From assembly GCA_028150825.1 (NCBI GenBank), contig JAOGIM010000005.1, forward strand, positions 47,733-111,732: a DNA stretch of 64,000 bases. Reading direction: 5' to 3'. Positions 41,982 to 51,985 of the stretch are shown here, one piece after another. The DNA comes from Paracoccaceae bacterium (GTDB lineage Bacteria; Pseudomonadota; Alphaproteobacteria; Rhodobacterales; Rhodobacteraceae). The notes under the pieces were generated by a model. The model ran no database searches and had not been told where the DNA came from. It saw nothing but the letters and a program-made list of their open reading frames with translations. Positions within the stretch are counted from its first letter, which is position 1. Every line of letters starts with the position of its first letter. The translations under genes and the position numbers were made by a program.

Positions 41982-42014
41982 TGGGGTTAGTGAGGTTTGC
42001 CGGGGATTATGGGG
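41982..42014 (+). promoter_or_regulatory. MraZ-binding repeats
   Basis: TGGGG (41982), TGAGG (41991), CGGGG (42001) and TGGGG (42010) recur every nine to ten bases, close to the TGGGN repeats with five-base spacers bound by MraZ in other bacteria. The last repeat overlaps the mraZ start, which would allow autorepression. Confidence 0.5.
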
Positions 42015-42512
42015 CGAAGGTTCAGAGGTGAAGGTCTATACAAAGTAGACTCCAAAGGACGGGTCTCTATTCCGGCCTTGTTTCGCCGTGTGATCGAAGC
42101 ATGTGATCCAAATTGGAGCGACCACGTTCATCCCGAGTTAGTCATCGTCTACGGCGATCCACGTAAGCAATATCTTGAGTGTTACACGATTGAGGCGATC
42201 GAAGAGGTGGATCGCAAAATTGATGATATGCCGCGTGGTTCTCAAGAGCGAAAGGTTCTTGAACGTTTATTTCACGGTTTAAGCTATCCAACGTCGATTG
42301 ATGAAACGGGTCGATTGGTGATACCTGCCAAACTACGTACAAAAATTCACATACATACAGAGGCTTACTTCATAGCTGCTGGTGATACGTTCCAAATATG
42401 GGATCCTCAAACATATGAAATGGATCAATCAAAAGCTGAAGTTTGGTTGGACAGCTTCCCTGTAGATTTTGATCCTTTAACATTCTTGGATGAATCTGGG
42501 GAGCAGCCATGA
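42009..42512 (+). CDS. mraZ: MraZ transcriptional regulator
   Basis: A 167-residue SpoVT/AbrB-like DNA-binding protein that controls the dcw cluster. It has two tandem MraZ domains, each with the DxKGR-type signature: [15 protein letters not shown] near residue 14 and [14 protein letters not shown] near residue 96. The ATG at 42009 is chosen because homologues begin with a short basic RRFRGE segment; a TTG at 41997 would add four residues. It overlaps rsmH by an ATGA junction. Confidence 0.94.
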   Translation: MGRRFRGEGLYKVDSKGRVSIPALFRRVIEACDPNWSDHVHPELVIVYGDPRKQYLECYTIEAIEEVDRKIDDMPRGSQERKVLERLFHGLSYPTSIDETGRLVIPAKLRTKIHIHTEAYFIAAGDTFQIWDPQTYEMDQSKAEVWLDSFPVDFDPLTFLDESGEQP

Positions 42513-43507
42513 ATACGGCAGACGATATGTCAACGTCGGTTTCATCGCATATGCCAGTTTTGCTTTCCCCTATTCTTAGCCTTGCCGCGCCTGTAGGGGG
42601 CGACTGGCTCGATGGTACTCTTGGTGCTGGCGGTTATACGCGCGGCTTACTTGAGGCTGGTGCAAAGAGCGTGACGGCGGTGGACAGAGATCCTTCAGTT
42701 TTCGACTTGGTAAAAGAGCTTAAGGAAAGGTATAAAGAGCGCTTGAATTTGGTTGAAGGTGTTTTTTCCAAGCTTGACCAATACGCAATCAATCTAAGCG
42801 GTGTGGTGCTTGATCTTGGCGTCTCCTCGATGCAACTCGATCAGGCAGATCGCGGTTTCTCATTCTTGCGCGACGGACCTCTGGATATGAGGATGGGTTC
42901 TAGCGTACAGACGGCGGCAGATCTGGTCAACCGGTCTGAAGAGACTGAGCTGGCAAATATCCTTTTCTCCTATGGTGAAGAGCGCGCCAGTCGGCGTATT
43001 GCAAGAGCTATCGTTAAAAGGCGTTCAGAATGCCTTTTTGACAGCACTCTGGATCTTGTCCAAGTCATTCAAAGTGTAATGCCGCGCCAAAAGCCGGGCC
43101 AAAAAAATCCTGCAACAAGAAGTTTTCAAGCTATCCGGATCGCTGTTAATAGTGAGTATCAAGAGTTGTTTAAGGGGCTACACGCTGCTGAAAAAGCGCT
43201 TTCTGAAGGTGGTCTTTTGATGGTGGTGACATTCCATTCGATCGAAGATCGCATGGTGAAGCGGTTTTTACAGATGCGCTCTGGTCTTGCTGCTAAAGCG
43301 AATAGGTTCGCACCCGAAATTAAGGACGTGGCGCCCCAATTTGCACTGATCACCAAAAAAGCGGTTCGGGCGGATGCAAATGAGCTTTCTGTAAATCCTC
43401 GCGCACGATCAGCAAAGTTAAGGGTGGCTCGCAGGACAGCAGCGCCTTCTGTAGAGATGTTAAGTCATAAAGAGCTCGGTATGCCAGTGGTTAAGGGTAA
43501 ACGTTAA
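42509..43507 (+). CDS. rsmH: 16S rRNA m4C1402 methyltransferase RsmH (MraW)
   Basis: A 332-residue SAM-dependent methyltransferase that N4-methylates C1402 of 16S rRNA. The SAM motif is [18 protein letters not shown]. The family segments [20 protein letters not shown] and [16 protein letters not shown] are present, as is [11 protein letters not shown]. It is coupled to mraZ (ATGA) and to ftsL (TAATG). Confidence 0.97.
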   Translation: MNTADDMSTSVSSHMPVLLSPILSLAAPVGGDWLDGTLGAGGYTRGLLEAGAKSVTAVDRDPSVFDLVKELKERYKERLNLVEGVFSKLDQYAINLSGVVLDLGVSSMQLDQADRGFSFLRDGPLDMRMGSSVQTAADLVNRSEETELANILFSYGEERASRRIARAIVKRRSECLFDSTLDLVQVIQSVMPRQKPGQKNPATRSFQAIRIAVNSEYQELFKGLHAAEKALSEGGLLMVVTFHSIEDRMVKRFLQMRSGLAAKANRFAPEIKDVAPQFALITKKAVRADANELSVNPRARSAKLRVARRTAAPSVEMLSHKELGMPVVKGKR

Positions 43508-43866
43508 TGCGTAGTCTCTTATATATTATGATGTTTAACGCTGTGATGGGGCTTGCTTATTGGGCCTATCAAGAAAATGTGCATACCCAGCGTGAGCTTG
43601 CCAATGTGGAAGAGCTTCAGGCCTCTATAGGGCAGGCTAGAAATAGACTTGCAATTTTGCGGGCTGAATGGGCCTATCAAAACCGTCCACGTCGCCTTCA
43701 GGATCTTGCTGATTTGAACTACGAACATCTGCAATTGCTTCCTCTGCGGGCTGACCATTTTGGACATGTTGATGAAGTTGGGTTCCCACAGCAATCTATG
43801 TCAGTATTTGACCTGAAAGGATTAGAAGCCATAGAAGTCGCTCAAAGAAGCGGGAATGATGACTGA
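43507..43866 (+). CDS. ftsL: Cell division protein FtsL
   Basis: A 119-residue bitopic membrane protein. A short cytoplasmic N-terminus and one membrane helix (LLYIMMFNAVMGLAYWAYQE, about 3-22) are followed by a coiled-coil periplasmic region (about 30-65). It is recognised mainly from its position between rsmH and ftsI and from this architecture, as FtsL sequences are poorly conserved. It would form the FtsQLB divisome complex, but ftsQ and ftsB are not in this window. It overlaps ftsI by 11 bases. Confidence 0.88.
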   Translation: MRSLLYIMMFNAVMGLAYWAYQENVHTQRELANVEELQASIGQARNRLAILRAEWAYQNRPRRLQDLADLNYEHLQLLPLRADHFGHVDEVGFPQQSMSVFDLKGLEAIEVAQRSGNDD

Positions 43867-45655
43867 TATACCACTTCGCACTCCTCTAAGGCCATTGGGA
43901 CGTATTCTATCGGCGCGTGCTAAAGGTGAAGATACCAATCGCATTGAACGTGAAAATATTCATAAGCGTCACGAAAGTGAAAAAGAACAAACCCGTATCC
44001 GCGCACAAGGCCGCCTTTTGGTACTGGGTATAGTGTTCATAGTTTTATATGTCGCAATTGCTTTAAGGGTAGCACTATTGTCTGCATCTGAGCCAACTGA
44101 GCCAAGATCTCAACAGGCTGGGGCTTCTATTGTAGCCCAGCGTGCCGATATCGTTGATCGCCGTGGTCGTATCCTTGCAACAAATATGGACACACATTCG
44201 CTCTATGTTGAGACTGCACATCTTGTTGATCCCACAGGGACTGCGGACGCCTTGGCAAAGGTTTTCCTGGATCTGGATGCAAAACGCCTTTATTCGGACT
44301 TCACGGGCAAACGAAAATTCCTTTGGATTAAACGGAAAATGAGCCCTGAGCAAATGCAGGCAGCCCATGATATTGGTGATCCTGGACTGCGGTTTGGGCC
44401 TCGTGAGATGCGGCTTTATCCAAACGGAAGGCTTGCAGCGCATGTTTTAGGTGGCGCAAGCTATGGACGTGAAGGCGTCCATGCTGCAGAGGTTGTTGGT
44501 GTCGCGGGTATTGAAAAAACGTTTGATGAGCGACTGCGGGATCCAGGTCAATCAGGGCAGGCTTTGCAGCTTTCGATCGATCTTTCTGTTCAAGCTGCCA
44601 TTGAACAAGTGTTATACGGCGGAATGAAACTTTTAAATGCAAAAGGTGCAGCGGCTGTTTTGATGGATGTGCATACTGGCGAGCTTGTTTCGCTTGTCTC
44701 GCTACCTGATTTTGACCCCAACAATCGCCCCAATCTTCCCACCAAGGGACAGGCCGCTGATAGTCCCTTGTTTAATCGTGCAGTGCAGGGTGTATATGAG
44801 CTAGGATCTACATTTAAGATTTTTGCCGTCGCGCAAGCAATGGAACTTGGATTGGTCGCTCCCGAAACAGTTATTGATATTAGAGGGCCTATCCGGTGGG
44901 GGAAATACAGAATTTCTGACTTCCATAACTATGGTAAAGAACTGAGCGTCGAAGATATAATCATAAAATCAAGCAATATCGGCACTGCACGCATTTCCAC
45001 GATGATTGGGGCAGAACGACAGGAAAACTTCTTAGGTTCTCTAGGATTTCTCGAGCCAATTTCTCTTGAAATGGTCGAGGCAGGTGGTGGTAAGCCTCTC
45101 GTTCCCAAAAAATGGTCAGAATTATCTACAATGACAATATCTTATGGTCATGGGCTTTCTGCAACTCCACTGCATTTGGCCACTGGCTATGCTGCAATCG
45201 CAAATGGTGGTCGAAAAATTGTACCGACATTGATCCATAAAAGCGATCCGAAGGAAGAAAAACGCGTCCTTTCAGAAAATGTTGCCGCCGCTTCCTTGGA
45301 TATGCTGCGCCGCGTGGTCACTGAGGGCACTGCTTCTATGGGCGAAGTGACTGGCTACGGTGTGGCTGGTAAAACAGGTACAGCAGACAAGCCTAGCCCA
45401 AAGGGAAATTATGAAAAAGAAAAGGTAATCGCTACATTTGCGTCGATTTTTCCAGCATACGATCCAAAATATGTCCTGATCGTGTCTTTTGACGAGGCAG
45501 AGGACCGGACCGGATCTGAGGCTCGACGTACGGCTGGCTGGACGGCCGTTCCGGTTGCTGCGGAAATCATTGGTAGAATAGCACCATTGCTTGGTCTGGC
45601 ACCACAGATTGAAAAGCCGCTTGGGAATGATATAACTCAAGCATCAAACAACTGA
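43856..45655 (+). CDS. ftsI: Peptidoglycan transpeptidase FtsI (PBP3)
   Basis: A 599-residue class B penicillin-binding protein that cross-links septal peptidoglycan with FtsW. A membrane helix lies near 52-72 (LLVLGIVFIVLYVAIALRVA), then a dimerisation domain, then the transpeptidase with SxxK in GSTFKIF, SxN in KSSNIG and KTG in AGKTGTADKP. Two start codons, 43856 and 43859, are possible. Length is typical. Confidence 0.96.
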   Translation: MMTDIPLRTPLRPLGRILSARAKGEDTNRIERENIHKRHESEKEQTRIRAQGRLLVLGIVFIVLYVAIALRVALLSASEPTEPRSQQAGASIVAQRADIVDRRGRILATNMDTHSLYVETAHLVDPTGTADALAKVFLDLDAKRLYSDFTGKRKFLWIKRKMSPEQMQAAHDIGDPGLRFGPREMRLYPNGRLAAHVLGGASYGREGVHAAEVVGVAGIEKTFDERLRDPGQSGQALQLSIDLSVQAAIEQVLYGGMKLLNAKGAAAVLMDVHTGELVSLVSLPDFDPNNRPNLPTKGQAADSPLFNRAVQGVYELGSTFKIFAVAQAMELGLVAPETVIDIRGPIRWGKYRISDFHNYGKELSVEDIIIKSSNIGTARISTMIGAERQENFLGSLGFLEPISLEMVEAGGGKPLVPKKWSELSTMTISYGHGLSATPLHLATGYAAIANGGRKIVPTLIHKSDPKEEKRVLSENVAAASLDMLRRVVTEGTASMGEVTGYGVAGKTGTADKPSPKGNYEKEKVIATFASIFPAYDPKYVLIVSFDEAEDRTGSEARRTAGWTAVPVAAEIIGRIAPLLGLAPQIEKPLGNDITQASNN

Positions 45656-45708
45656 GACTGAGTCTCAGTATGATGTGGAAAAACCGTAATGAGTCGGGAA
45701 AACCCGCG

Positions 45709-47199
45709 ATGCGTAGCACGGAAAAGACTTTGATAGATTTGGGTCTCACCCCAATAAAACCTTTTTCTCGGGTGGTAACAGGTATTTTCTCAGACAGTCG
45801 TTCCGTGCAGCCAGGAGCCCTTTTTGCGGCGCTGGCCGGTGTGCAGGTCCATGGGGCCAATTTTATTCCACAAGCTTTGCAAAATGGGGCCAAAGCTGTT
45901 CTAACGGATACCGAAGGTTATAAGATTGCCCAAACACTGATAAAGGATAAAAGTATTGGTGTTGTAGTCGTTCAGGATCCCCGAGCGGCTCTCGCAGCGG
46001 CTGCGGCGCTGTGGTTTGAAAAGCAACCTGCTTCAATGGTGGCCATCACGGGGACTAACGGGAAAACTTCAGTTGCAAGTTTTTGCCGTCAAATTTGGAC
46101 TGAGCTAGAGATAAGTGCCGTGAATATCGGTACAACTGGCGTTGAAGGGGCATGGAATGGACCTCTTTCACATACTACTCCCGATCCGCTTACATTGCAC
46201 GACGTTCTTGCAAAATGCTGGGAGGGTAATATCACCCATGCCGCAATAGAGGCTTCTAGCCATGGGCTTGAACAGCGCCGGCTAGATGGCGTCAAGCTTT
46301 GTGCTGCTGGATTTACCAATTTCACACAAGATCATCTTGACTATCACGATAGTTTTGAGGCTTATTTTGCGGCAAAAGTAGGTCTTTTCGACCGCGTGCT
46401 ATCTCCAGATGGGACTGCTGTTATAAATATTGATGATATCAAAGGAGAAATACTTGCAAAAATTGTTGCTGAGCGCGGCCAATCACTTATTACCGTCGGG
46501 CAAAGCGATCAGGCAGATTTGGCATTGCTATCTCAAAGGTATGAACCCACCGGCCAGACGATTCGGTTTTCTTGGAACGGGAAGACTTATCAGAGCCTTA
46601 TGCCACTGATTGGAGGCTTTCAAGGCGAGAATGTTCTATTGGCTGCTGGCCTGGTTATTGGGGCGGGTCAATGTGCAGAAAAAGTCTTTGAAATCCTGCG
46701 CGAACTTAAGACTGTGCGCGGCAGAATGGAATTGGCTGCAACCCGGAAAAATGGAGCAACGGTGTTTGTTGATTATGCGCACACGCCAGATGCCATTGAA
46801 ACCGCAATCTATGCGTTCCGACCGCATGTTATGGGCCGATTGATTGCAATCATTGGAGCTGGTGGAGATCGTGACCCGATCAAGCGTCCGCTTATGGGGG
46901 CCGCTGCTGCCGCTTGTGCTGATTATGTAATTGTCACCGACGATAATCCACGCTTGGAAAATCCCAAAGATATTAGAAAAATGGTGTTAGAGGGAATTGG
47001 GGATACTGAAAATATTGCAGAATTTGGCGATCGTGCGGAGGCCATATTGCGCGGAGTCGATATGTTAGAGCCGGGAGATGGTCTTTTGATCACGGGTAAG
47101 GGCCACGAGACGGTGCAAGTTGTTGGTGGAAATATTTTGCCCTTCAATGATGTGGAACAAGCGAGTGTGGCAGTTGCCGCCCTTGATGGTCTTTTATAG
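45709..47199 (+). CDS. murE: UDP-MurNAc-tripeptide synthetase MurE
   Basis: The ligase that adds the third stem-peptide residue. The P-loop is AITGTNGKTSVASF near residue 100. The DNPR motif (VTDDNPRLENP), which marks meso-diaminopimelate-adding MurE, is present, as is a carbamylated-lysine region. The ATG at 45709 (MRSTEKTLIDLGL) agrees with family starts; ATGs at 45670 and 45673 would add 12-13 residues. It ends in a TAGTG overlap with murF. Confidence 0.95.
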   Translation: MRSTEKTLIDLGLTPIKPFSRVVTGIFSDSRSVQPGALFAALAGVQVHGANFIPQALQNGAKAVLTDTEGYKIAQTLIKDKSIGVVVVQDPRAALAAAAALWFEKQPASMVAITGTNGKTSVASFCRQIWTELEISAVNIGTTGVEGAWNGPLSHTTPDPLTLHDVLAKCWEGNITHAAIEASSHGLEQRRLDGVKLCAAGFTNFTQDHLDYHDSFEAYFAAKVGLFDRVLSPDGTAVINIDDIKGEILAKIVAERGQSLITVGQSDQADLALLSQRYEPTGQTIRFSWNGKTYQSLMPLIGGFQGENVLLAAGLVIGAGQCAEKVFEILRELKTVRGRMELAATRKNGATVFVDYAHTPDAIETAIYAFRPHVMGRLIAIIGAGGDRDPIKRPLMGAAAAACADYVIVTDDNPRLENPKDIRKMVLEGIGDTENIAEFGDRAEAILRGVDMLEPGDGLLITGKGHETVQVVGGNILPFNDVEQASVAVAALDGLL

Positions 47200-48602
47200 T
47201 GAGTTTGTGGACAAGCGAAGATATTGGCACAGCGACTGGTGGCCACGTAAGGCAGAAATGGACTGTTAGTGGCATTTCGATCGACACGCGGAGCCTTGCA
47301 AAAGGGGACTTGTTTGTCGCTATCAGCGCAGCGCGAGATGGTCATGATTTCGTACTGGATGCATTGGAAAAGGGCGCTGGAGCAGCAATGATCTCCAGGT
47401 TGCCGGACGGACTAAGTGCGGATGCTCCAGTGATCCTGGTTGAAGATGTTCAGAAAGCTTTAGAAGCCTTAGCTACGGCTTCGCGTACGCGCAGTAAAGC
47501 AAAAATACTGGCAATAACTGGCTCTGTTGGTAAAACCTCTACCAAGGATATGCTTAGGACCGTGCTGGAAAAGCAGGGGCGCACCCATGCCTCAGTCGCA
47601 AGCTATAACAATCATTGGGGTGTTCCGTTGACGTTGGCCCGTATGCCGGTAGAAACTGAGTATGGAATTTTTGAAATTGGGACGAATCATCCTGGTGAAA
47701 TTGCACCGCTTGCACGCCTCGTGCGACCTGATGTTGTCTTGATAACGATGGTTTCTGCGGCGCATTTGGAGTCTTTTGGAAGTGTTGAGGCGATTGCTGA
47801 AGAAAAAGCTGCGATTATGGACGGACTGAATTCCAATGGAACGGCCGTTTTGAATGCAGATATTTCAACGGAGCCGGTCCTAAGACGGATGGCAGATCAA
47901 ATCGCGTGTGTACAGGTCTGGTTTGGCCGTGGTGCAGTAGATGCTCAGCTTACTCTTTGTGAAACGCGTGACGATAAGACCTATGCCGAAATAAAACTGG
48001 CTGGAAAATTCCTATCATACGAACTCAAATCTCTGGGATCACATTTTGTATTGAATGCATTGGGTGCAATAGCTTCTCTGAGGGCGCTTGAGGCAGATGC
48101 AGATCTAGCTGCGCGAGATATGTCTCTTTGGCAACCTGTAGAGGGACGCGGGTCACGATCTTTGGTCGACTTACCCTTTGGTAGGATAGAGCTAATTGAC
48201 GAAGCTTATAATGCCAATCCTGCATCGATGGCGGCAGCCTTGCAAGTTCTCGCTATGTGTAAGGGTGCGCGGCGGATTGCGATAATTGGTGATATGAAAG
48301 AGCTTGGTACCTCAGCCGAAGACTTCCATGCAGGCCTAGCAGATTTAGACGCTTTGAAAAAGATAGATACTCTACATCTTGTGGGCCCCCTTATGGGAGC
48401 GCTTTATGCGGAATTACCACCTCATCGCCGCGGTTTTCACGTGAATACTGCGGCAGAAATACTTGAAATATATAGATATTTTGTGAAACCTGGGGACTGT
48501 ATACTCGTGAAAGCCTCTTTGGGTACCGGTCTGGGCGCAGTTGTCAAAGCGATCTTGCAACTTGGGCAGAGCCAAGGCCTGTCCTTAGAAAAGGAAATTT
48601 AA
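47199..48602 (+). CDS. murF: UDP-MurNAc-tripeptide:D-Ala-D-Ala ligase MurF
   Basis: The 467-residue ligase adds D-alanyl-D-alanine to complete the UDP-MurNAc-pentapeptide. The P-loop is AITGSVGKTSTKDM near residue 107. HASVASYNNHWGVPLTLARM and IDEAYNANPASM are family signatures. It starts at GTG 47199, sharing bases with the murE stop, and is directly followed by mraY with no spacer. Confidence 0.96.
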   Translation: MSLWTSEDIGTATGGHVRQKWTVSGISIDTRSLAKGDLFVAISAARDGHDFVLDALEKGAGAAMISRLPDGLSADAPVILVEDVQKALEALATASRTRSKAKILAITGSVGKTSTKDMLRTVLEKQGRTHASVASYNNHWGVPLTLARMPVETEYGIFEIGTNHPGEIAPLARLVRPDVVLITMVSAAHLESFGSVEAIAEEKAAIMDGLNSNGTAVLNADISTEPVLRRMADQIACVQVWFGRGAVDAQLTLCETRDDKTYAEIKLAGKFLSYELKSLGSHFVLNALGAIASLRALEADADLAARDMSLWQPVEGRGSRSLVDLPFGRIELIDEAYNANPASMAAALQVLAMCKGARRIAIIGDMKELGTSAEDFHAGLADLDALKKIDTLHLVGPLMGALYAELPPHRRGFHVNTAAEILEIYRYFVKPGDCILVKASLGTGLGAVVKAILQLGQSQGLSLEKEI

Positions 48603-49685
48603 ATGCTATACTGGCTCACTGCGCTCTCTGATGGTGGCGACTTCTTCAATCTGTTTCGCTACATCACGTTTCGGGCAGGGGGTGCTTTCTTTACTGCTTT
48701 GATATTCGGATTTCTCTTTGGCCAACCCTTGATAAATGTGCTCATCCAAAGACAGGGCAAGGGCCAGCCAATTCGCAACGATGGGCCAGAAACTCATTTT
48801 GCAAAGGCGGGTACTCCGACGATGGGTGGTTTACTTATATTATCAGCTCTTTTGACTGCTACATTGCTTTGGGCGCGCTTGGACAATGCCTTTATATGGA
48901 TCGTACTCTTGGTCACATTTTGTTTTGGTTCGATCGGTTTTGCCGATGATTGTGCAAAAATCAGCAGGCAAACGACAGCTGGAGTGTCTGGAAGGGTGAG
49001 GCTGTCGTTAGGATTTCTGATATCTGGTGTCGCCGGTTATGTCGTCACCACGAATCATCCAGAGGCGTTACAATTTCAATTAGCTTTGCCGGTGTTTAAG
49101 GATACTCTTTTGAATTTGGGCTATATTTTTATACCATTCGCAATGGTTGTCATTGTTGGATCTGCAAATGCTGTGAACCTAACCGATGGTTTAGATGGGC
49201 TGGCCATCATGCCTGTAATGATTGCGGCTGGTGCATTGGGGATTATTGCGTATGCTGTTGGGCGCAGCGATTTTACTGAGTATCTCGACGTGCACTATGT
49301 TCCCGGTAGTGGAGAAATACTGATATTCTGCGCGGCTCTTTTTGGCGGCGGATTGGGGTTTTTATGGTATAATGCTCCTCCTGCAGCCGTGTTTATGGGA
49401 GATACTGGATCGCTGGCTCTCGGGGGGGCCTTAGGAGCGATCGCAGTCGTGACCAAACACGAGATCGTTTTGGCCATTATTGGTGGTCTATTTGTGGTCG
49501 AGGCCCTCTCAGTGATCATTCAAGTGCTCTATTTCAAAGCCACAGGCAAACGGGTTTTCCTCATGGCACCAATTCATCATCACTTCGAAAAAAAAGGCTG
49601 GGCTGAACCTCAGATTGTTATTCGATTTTGGATCATTGCGCTCATTCTGGCTCTGATTGGCTTGGCCACGCTGAAAGTAAGATAG
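48603..49685 (+). CDS. mraY: Phospho-MurNAc-pentapeptide translocase MraY
   Basis: A 360-residue polytopic enzyme that transfers phospho-MurNAc-pentapeptide to undecaprenyl phosphate, making lipid I at the inner membrane. About ten membrane helices are visible. The active-site motifs [31 protein letters not shown] and the histidine cluster [13 protein letters not shown] are intact. It begins immediately after the murF stop. Confidence 0.97.
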   Translation: MLYWLTALSDGGDFFNLFRYITFRAGGAFFTALIFGFLFGQPLINVLIQRQGKGQPIRNDGPETHFAKAGTPTMGGLLILSALLTATLLWARLDNAFIWIVLLVTFCFGSIGFADDCAKISRQTTAGVSGRVRLSLGFLISGVAGYVVTTNHPEALQFQLALPVFKDTLLNLGYIFIPFAMVVIVGSANAVNLTDGLDGLAIMPVMIAAGALGIIAYAVGRSDFTEYLDVHYVPGSGEILIFCAALFGGGLGFLWYNAPPAAVFMGDTGSLALGGALGAIAVVTKHEIVLAIIGGLFVVEALSVIIQVLYFKATGKRVFLMAPIHHHFEKKGWAEPQIVIRFWIIALILALIGLATLKVR

Positions 49686-49784
49686 ATTTCTTAGGCCTGC
49701 GATAGCCGACGATCCAGTGCGCAGGCTGGTCAAAACTGCTTAGGTGCGCTAGCAGACAGAGCAGTATAGCACGAGTGGTTTAAA

Positions 49785-51185
49785 ATGATTAAGGCAAAAA
49801 GTGTCAAGGGACAAAAGATCGCCGTTCTTGGGCTTGGGCGGACTGGTTTGTCAGTTGCGCTTGCCCTAATGGAAGGCGGAGCGGAGGTCCTTGGATGGGA
49901 TGATGGCCAGAGCGCTTTGCAAAATGCCCAGAAAAATGGCATTCTAACTCACGATCTCAGCAGGAATTTAGATTGGTCGAGCATAGCATCGCTGATCGTG
50001 AGCCCAGGTATTGCACATTTATACCCCAATGCTCATCCCATTATTGCTTCGGCGCTAACACAAGGTGTTCTGATTGATAATGATGTTGGTGTTTTCTTCC
50101 GATCGTTTGCCACAGACGACTGGCACGGATTTGATATTACGCCGAAGGTTATTGCGGTCACTGGATCAAATGGAAAATCAACAACCAGTGCGCTCATTCA
50201 TCATATTTTGAATGAAGTTGGAAGGCCGACTCAGTTGGCTGGAAATATTGGTCGCGGTGTCATGGATCTAGAGCCTGCAATTGCGGGCGAAGTTGTGGTC
50301 CTTGAATTGTCAAGCTATCAGATCGAGCTGGCGCGGGCGCTTACGCCAGATATTGCTGTGTTCACAAATTTAAGCCCAGACCACCTTGACCGCCATGGCG
50401 GTGAAGGGGGTTATTTTGCAGCCAAGCGGCGTTTGTTTGTCGAAGGTGGACCCGATCGTGCCATTATTGGTGTGGATGAGACGGCTGGCCAATATTTGGC
50501 CAATCAAATGAGCGAAACTGCGCATGATGATCGTGTGATCCGTATTTCCTCTAGTCAAAAGCTGAGTGGCGCTGGATGGCACGTTTCCGCTCGTAAAGGG
50601 TTTCTGGCTGAGACCCGCAAGGGACGCCAGGTCGCGTCAATTGACTTGCGCGGGATGGTTGGATTGCCAGGATTACACAACCATCAAAATGCTGCTGCCG
50701 CTTATGCAGCGAGCCGTGCGGTTGGGATTTCACCAAAGCTTATTGAAGATGCGATGAACAGCTTTACTGGTTTGGCCCACCGGTCGCAAAGAGTGGGTGA
50801 GCGCGATGGCATCAGCTTTGTAAACGACAGTAAGGCTACGAATGTCGCCAGCGCGCTTAAGGCGCTGCAAGCGTTTAAGAATATTCGATGGATTTGTGGT
50901 GGACTGGAAAAAGAAGGTGGGCTTGAGGCACTTCAGGGGGCCACTGGATCCGTATGCAAAGCCTATGTCATCGGGCGTAAGGCGGCAGGGTTTGCACGGC
51001 AACTGGGGTGTGATACACTGGTGTGTAAGACGATGGAGGCGGCTGTTGAAGCTGCGTTTGAAGACGCCGCAGAAGGCGAAACGATCCTTTTAGCTCCTGC
51101 CGCGGCAAGCTTTGATCAATACGATAACTTCGAGCAGCGCGGTGAGGATTTCATTGCTCAGGCCAAGCGCCTGATGTCTCGCTGA
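49785..51185 (+). CDS. murD: UDP-MurNAc-L-Ala:D-Glu ligase MurD
   Basis: The 466-residue ligase adds D-glutamate to UDP-MurNAc-L-alanine. It has an N-terminal Rossmann domain ([19 protein letters not shown]), the P-loop [13 protein letters not shown] near residue 125, and [21 protein letters not shown]. It is preceded by a 99-bp spacer and followed by an unusual 800-bp gap before ftsW. Confidence 0.97.
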   Translation: MIKAKSVKGQKIAVLGLGRTGLSVALALMEGGAEVLGWDDGQSALQNAQKNGILTHDLSRNLDWSSIASLIVSPGIAHLYPNAHPIIASALTQGVLIDNDVGVFFRSFATDDWHGFDITPKVIAVTGSNGKSTTSALIHHILNEVGRPTQLAGNIGRGVMDLEPAIAGEVVVLELSSYQIELARALTPDIAVFTNLSPDHLDRHGGEGGYFAAKRRLFVEGGPDRAIIGVDETAGQYLANQMSETAHDDRVIRISSSQKLSGAGWHVSARKGFLAETRKGRQVASIDLRGMVGLPGLHNHQNAAAAYAASRAVGISPKLIEDAMNSFTGLAHRSQRVGERDGISFVNDSKATNVASALKALQAFKNIRWICGGLEKEGGLEALQGATGSVCKAYVIGRKAAGFARQLGCDTLVCKTMEAAVEAAFEDAAEGETILLAPAAASFDQYDNFEQRGEDFIAQAKRLMSR

Positions 51186-51457
51186 TTTTTTGAGTATTTT
51201 CGCAAAGAAAAAGGTGTGAGCTTTTTTGGGAGTCTGGCGTGTTAGTTATTACTATTTTGAATGAAATTTAACCTCTACCTATGATTGAATTCTGTATTTA
51301 TTTGCGAATTTTTTAACCTTGCCAGAGATCTCATCAATTGCATGGGCGTGCGCTTTTGAAGATCGCGTAACATGGTGCGTGGGAACGTTTAAGACCTTTT
51401 TAATTCATTTGCACTTTGAGATAATATTTATGACAGGCCATGCGTTTCAAAAAACAC

Positions 51458-51476
51458 GCGCGCTTTCGCGCGCTTT
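51458..51476 (+). terminator. Possible terminator after murD
   Basis: GCGCGC (51458-51463), loop TTTC and GCGCGC (51468-51473) form a strong stem followed by TTT only. It could end or pause transcription from murD, but the short T run makes it uncertain. Confidence 0.35.
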
Positions 51477-51547
51477 AGAGTGACGGTGGTGTTTAAACTT
51501 TTGAAGCCTGAAATCTAGCTATGCGCTCATAGGAGCGCTGGGTAAAA

Positions 51548-51751
51548 ATGTCTAAGGTAAGGGTGAAAATGCACGAGAGTATCAACGTGAATGTTTGGCG
51601 TAAGGTGATTGAAGTGGATGGCTACAGGGTTGCCTTTTGTCGACATCACACTTTTTGTGATACAAGCGAGGTAATCGGCAGACACGGCACGCTTAGGCTC
51701 CTGACCCTTGAGCAGTCAATTCTCTTTGATCCTGAGGTAGGTTTGCAATGA
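51548..51751 (+). CDS. Hypothetical 67-residue protein between murD and ftsW
   Basis: The frame starts at ATG 51548 with AGGAG at 51531-51535 twelve bases upstream. It encodes a basic, His/Cys-containing sequence with VDGYRVAFCRHHTFCDTSEV. It has no membrane segment and no recognised domain. It may be a true small gene or a chance frame. Confidence 0.3.
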   Translation: MSKVRVKMHESINVNVWRKVIEVDGYRVAFCRHHTFCDTSEVIGRHGTLRLLTLEQSILFDPEVGLQ

Positions 51752-51985
51752 AAGTGTGTGCTCAGGGTTGAACCGGTGAGGTGGTTAAAACAGAAGATCG
51801 CTAAAGAATTGTTGGTATTATTGACCTTTCTGACGTAATTACCTAGCAACGCGGTCTCTTTTTTAAAGGGAAAGGGCATGGCTTATCATGATAAATGTTT
51901 TCCTTTCCAAATGCTGCTGATTTGAGTATCGTTAAGAAAAGAGCCCGTAAACGGGCCAAGAGCAGAATAAAGACAGGCATTTGCC

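Larger units (their letters stand above)
40773..42008. other. Gene-free stretch before the dcw cluster
   Basis: About 1.2 kb with no convincing gene. The first part may hold coding remnants (a plus frame reading KYGVLIVSGCTPKAAAKKVE near 40840-40910). The middle (41440-41760) is extremely AT-rich. The end is the structured mraZ leader described separately. Confidence 0.5.
51186..51985. other. Gap inside the dcw cluster between murD and ftsW
   Basis: Eight hundred bases with no recognised gene interrupt an otherwise tightly packed operon. The stretch holds a GC-rich hairpin near 51458-51476, one small reading frame (51548-51751) and a hairpin CCCG-TAAA-CGGG at 51944-51955 just before ftsW. 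Confidence 0.6.

Noticed and set aside
41390..42000. RNase P RNA or 6S RNA before mraZ
   Set aside because: The conserved RNase P motifs such as GAGGAAAGTCC are not present, and no long 6S-like hairpin could be traced.
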